A stretch of 8,307 nt of DNA from Candidatus Melainabacteria bacterium (GTDB taxonomy: Bacteria; Cyanobacteriota; Vampirovibrionia; Obscuribacterales; Obscuribacteraceae), in assembly GCA_016209785.1 (NCBI GenBank), contig JACQVM010000255.1:1-8307 (forward strand), read 5' to 3'. Under the pieces are notes generated by a model. That model did not search any database. It was not told the DNA's origin and saw only the letters and a program-made list of their open reading frames with translations. The position numbers and the translations under genes are program-made. Position 1 is the stretch's first letter, and each line of letters starts with the position of its first letter. Of the stretch, positions 7,393 to 8,307 are shown piece after piece.

Positions 7393-7408
7393 GGCGGATA
7401 GGTCCACC
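7393..7408 (-). other. Small GC-rich hairpin downstream of higA
   Basis: On the minus strand GGTGGA, CCTA, TCCGCC can form a 6-bp stem (one G-U pair) with a 4-base loop. It lies about 80 bases after the higA stop and is followed by TAATTGAG, without a T-run. It may weakly attenuate or protect the higBA transcript, but it is not a convincing terminator. Confidence 0.25.
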
Positions 7409-7488
7409 AACTTTAACCAACCAGTGGAATGTGTCGCTTCAATGCAATTCTTTTCTAAAATCTTCACACAACATGGTTCGGCTCCGTT

Positions 7489-7914
7489 CTACTGCTTTGT
7501 ATGAGCGGATAAGAAAAGTTCAGGCGAAACCCTGAAATAGTCGGCCAATTTAAGTACAAGAGTCTTGCTTAATCCACGCTTGCCAGCTAGGAACTCGGAA
7601 ATTACCGACTGTGGAGCTTCCAACTGCCTTGCCAGTTCTGACTGACTCAGTCCATTATCTTCCATCAATGATTCAAGTGCTCGCTGCGGTGTCATGTGTG
7701 GTGGCATAGCCTTATGCGCATCTTCGTATTCTCGAATTAGCTTGCCCAGGATACTCAGATAATCGCTTTCGTCAGGCGTACGGTTCTCTGCCTTCATCAC
7801 TAGTTCGCTGAAAAGATTTGAAGCTAGATCGAGTATTTCCTCATCACGAATTGGGCGCAACGGAAAACGCTTGATCAGCGCCAGGTATTCTTTGCTTATA
7901 TGAAGTGTGCCCAT
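7489..7914 (-). CDS. higA: HigA-type antitoxin, XRE-family helix-turn-helix protein
   Basis: A protein of about 141 residues that should neutralise HigB by direct binding and repress the higBA promoter. The C-terminal half (residues ~88-136) is a clear XRE helix-turn-helix: GLSQSELARQLEAPQSVISE, then FLAGKRGLSKTLVLKLADYF and RVSPELFL. This closely resembles the C-terminus of E. coli HigA/YgjM (SGKRKLTLEHAKKLATRFGISPALF), from memory of the family. The N-terminal part (PLRPIRDEEILDLA, then YEDAHKAMP) matches the family's toxin-binding helical region, and the length is normal (~138 in E. coli). I chose the ATG at 7914, which has GGGTGG 5 bases upstream, over the in-frame GTG at 7923. This start lies inside the end of higB, overlapping it by 19 bases, so translation is probably coupled. 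The stop is TAG. Confidence 0.9.
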   Translation of the reverse strand: MGTLHISKEYLALIKRFPLRPIRDEEILDLASNLFSELVMKAENRTPDESDYLSILGKLIREYEDAHKAMPPHMTPQRALESLMEDNGLSQSELARQLEAPQSVISEFLAGKRGLSKTLVLKLADYFRVSPELFLSAHTKQ

Positions 7915-8192
7915 AGTTTCCACCCATCGTATTCGGCGTGCGTGCCGACCTTTGCTATGCGAACGATTTGCTCAGTATAAATGACCTCAGCTACAACTCT
8001 GAAGTTATTGCCGCCGACATTGAATACGACCAAACCTTTAACATAGTCAGCGCTATTGAAGGTCTTTTTCAAGTCAACCAGGGTAGTCCACTGGGCTGCC
8101 TCTACCTTTTCGATCCATTCAGCAAACGGAGTTCGCGCATCGGCGTGTCTGACGACGAATTTGTCGATAGCTCTGCAGTTTTCGATTATCAT
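7896..8192 (-). CDS. higB: HigB-type toxin, ribosome-dependent mRNA interferase
   Basis: A protein of 98 residues from the ATG at 8192, which has AAAGAG 7 bases upstream; the TTG at 8198 would add two residues. The family (E. coli HigB/YgjN type, RelE-like fold) cleaves mRNA in the ribosome and halts growth when HigA is lost. The signature is strong: VVFNVGGNNFRVVAEVIY (residues ~55-72) and VGTHAEYDGW (~82-91) correspond to the E. coli VFNVGGNELRVVAMV and VMTHKEYD segments. The length matches the family (~100). Gene order is toxin first, typical of higBA and opposite to most type II modules. The protein looks intact, with no frameshift. A C-terminal LWAHFI tail is shorter than the basic tail of the E. 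coli protein. Confidence 0.92.
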   Translation of the reverse strand: MIIENCRAIDKFVVRHADARTPFAEWIEKVEAAQWTTLVDLKKTFNSADYVKGLVVFNVGGNNFRVVAEVIYTEQIVRIAKVGTHAEYDGWKLWAHFI

Positions 8193-8199
8193 CCTCAAA

Positions 8200-8205
8200 C
8201 TCTTT
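8200..8205 (-). promoter_or_regulatory. higB ribosome binding site
   Basis: AAAGAG on the minus strand lies 7 bases before the ATG at 8192 and supports that start over the TTG at 8198. A second purine-rich GAGG at 8196-8193 directly abuts the ATG and is too close to serve. Confidence 0.45.
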
Positions 8206-8210
8206 CAAGA

Positions 8211-8242
8211 TTTATACTATCGCACAATGCGATAGATAACAA
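8211..8242 (-). promoter_or_regulatory. Likely higBA promoter
   Basis: On the minus strand TTGTTA (8242-8237) and TAGTAT (8219-8214) are separated by 17 bases, each four of six to the sigma70 consensus. An overlapping TATAAA (8216-8211) is an alternative -10 with a weaker -35. Either way the perfect inverted repeat at 8217-8235 sits in the spacer and touches the -10, as expected for an autorepressed toxin-antitoxin promoter. The leader to the higB ATG would be about 15-20 bases. Confidence 0.55.
8217..8235. promoter_or_regulatory. Operator 1 of higBA, perfect inverted repeat
   Basis: CTATCGCA, CAA, TGCGATAG: two exact 8-base arms around a 3-base spacer, lying between the putative -35 and -10. 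XRE-type antitoxins bind such palindromes as dimers, so HigA is the expected ligand. Protein binding is inferred from position and symmetry. Confidence 0.7.
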
Positions 8243-8249
8243 GCTCAAG

Positions 8250-8268
8250 CTATCGCAAAACGCGAAAT
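8250..8268. promoter_or_regulatory. Operator 2 of higBA, imperfect inverted repeat
   Basis: The left arm CTATCGCA (8250-8257) is an exact third copy of the half-site. After a 3-base AAA spacer, CGCGAAAT matches five of eight positions of the right arm. Its start is 33 bases from the start of operator 1, close to three helical turns, so two HigA dimers could sit on the same face of the DNA upstream of the -35. Confidence 0.5.
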
Positions 8269-8307
8269 TTTAATCTTGGTTAGTTTGGTTCCTTAAAACT
8301 ATAAAAC

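Noticed and set aside
7938..8273. 111-codon plus-strand frame opposite higB
   Set aside because: The minus strand carries an unmistakable HigB with family motifs. The plus frame has no such signal and crosses the operator region.

Overview
The window is bacterial, and every gene I can support lies on the minus strand, so the order of reading is from the right edge to the left. The lineage cannot be fixed from this stretch: there is no rRNA, tRNA or housekeeping marker. The cluster is of moderate GC, about half by local hand counts, and the protein style (very large, alanine-rich, coiled-coil hypotheticals) would suit one of the less-studied bacterial phyla, but that is only an impression.

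Region by region in transcription order: (1) 8193-8307 is a control region with a promoter and two spaced operator-like inverted repeats. (2) 8192-7489 is a toxin-antitoxin pair of the E. coli HigBA (YgjN/YgjM) type, toxin first, with overlapping reading frames. (3) 7488-7252 is a leader with two hairpins. (4) 7251-2077 is one giant gene of about 1,724 codons. Its product has a disordered N-terminus, a long alanine-rich helical region, a beta-rich middle with weak YD-like motifs, a second helical region and a striking tryptophan/glycine-rich C-terminal repeat domain. (5) 1960-119 is a second coiled-coil coding frame. It would form one protein of about 613 residues except for a single in-frame TAG at 1291-1289. 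(6) The last 78 bases are the start of another probable gene with clearly higher GC, running off the left edge.

How they work together: the HigBA pair is a self-contained, self-repressing module. HigB would cleave mRNA on the ribosome, and HigA would bind HigB and the operators. The giant gene and the split coiled-coil gene are probably a separate pair of structural or membrane-associated proteins, judged only from sequence texture and adjacency. I recognise no catalytic domain in either. No mobile element, CRISPR array or RNA gene was seen. The most notable points are the single in-frame stop in an otherwise continuous repeat protein, and the giant protein with its W/G-rich glycine-zipper-like tail.
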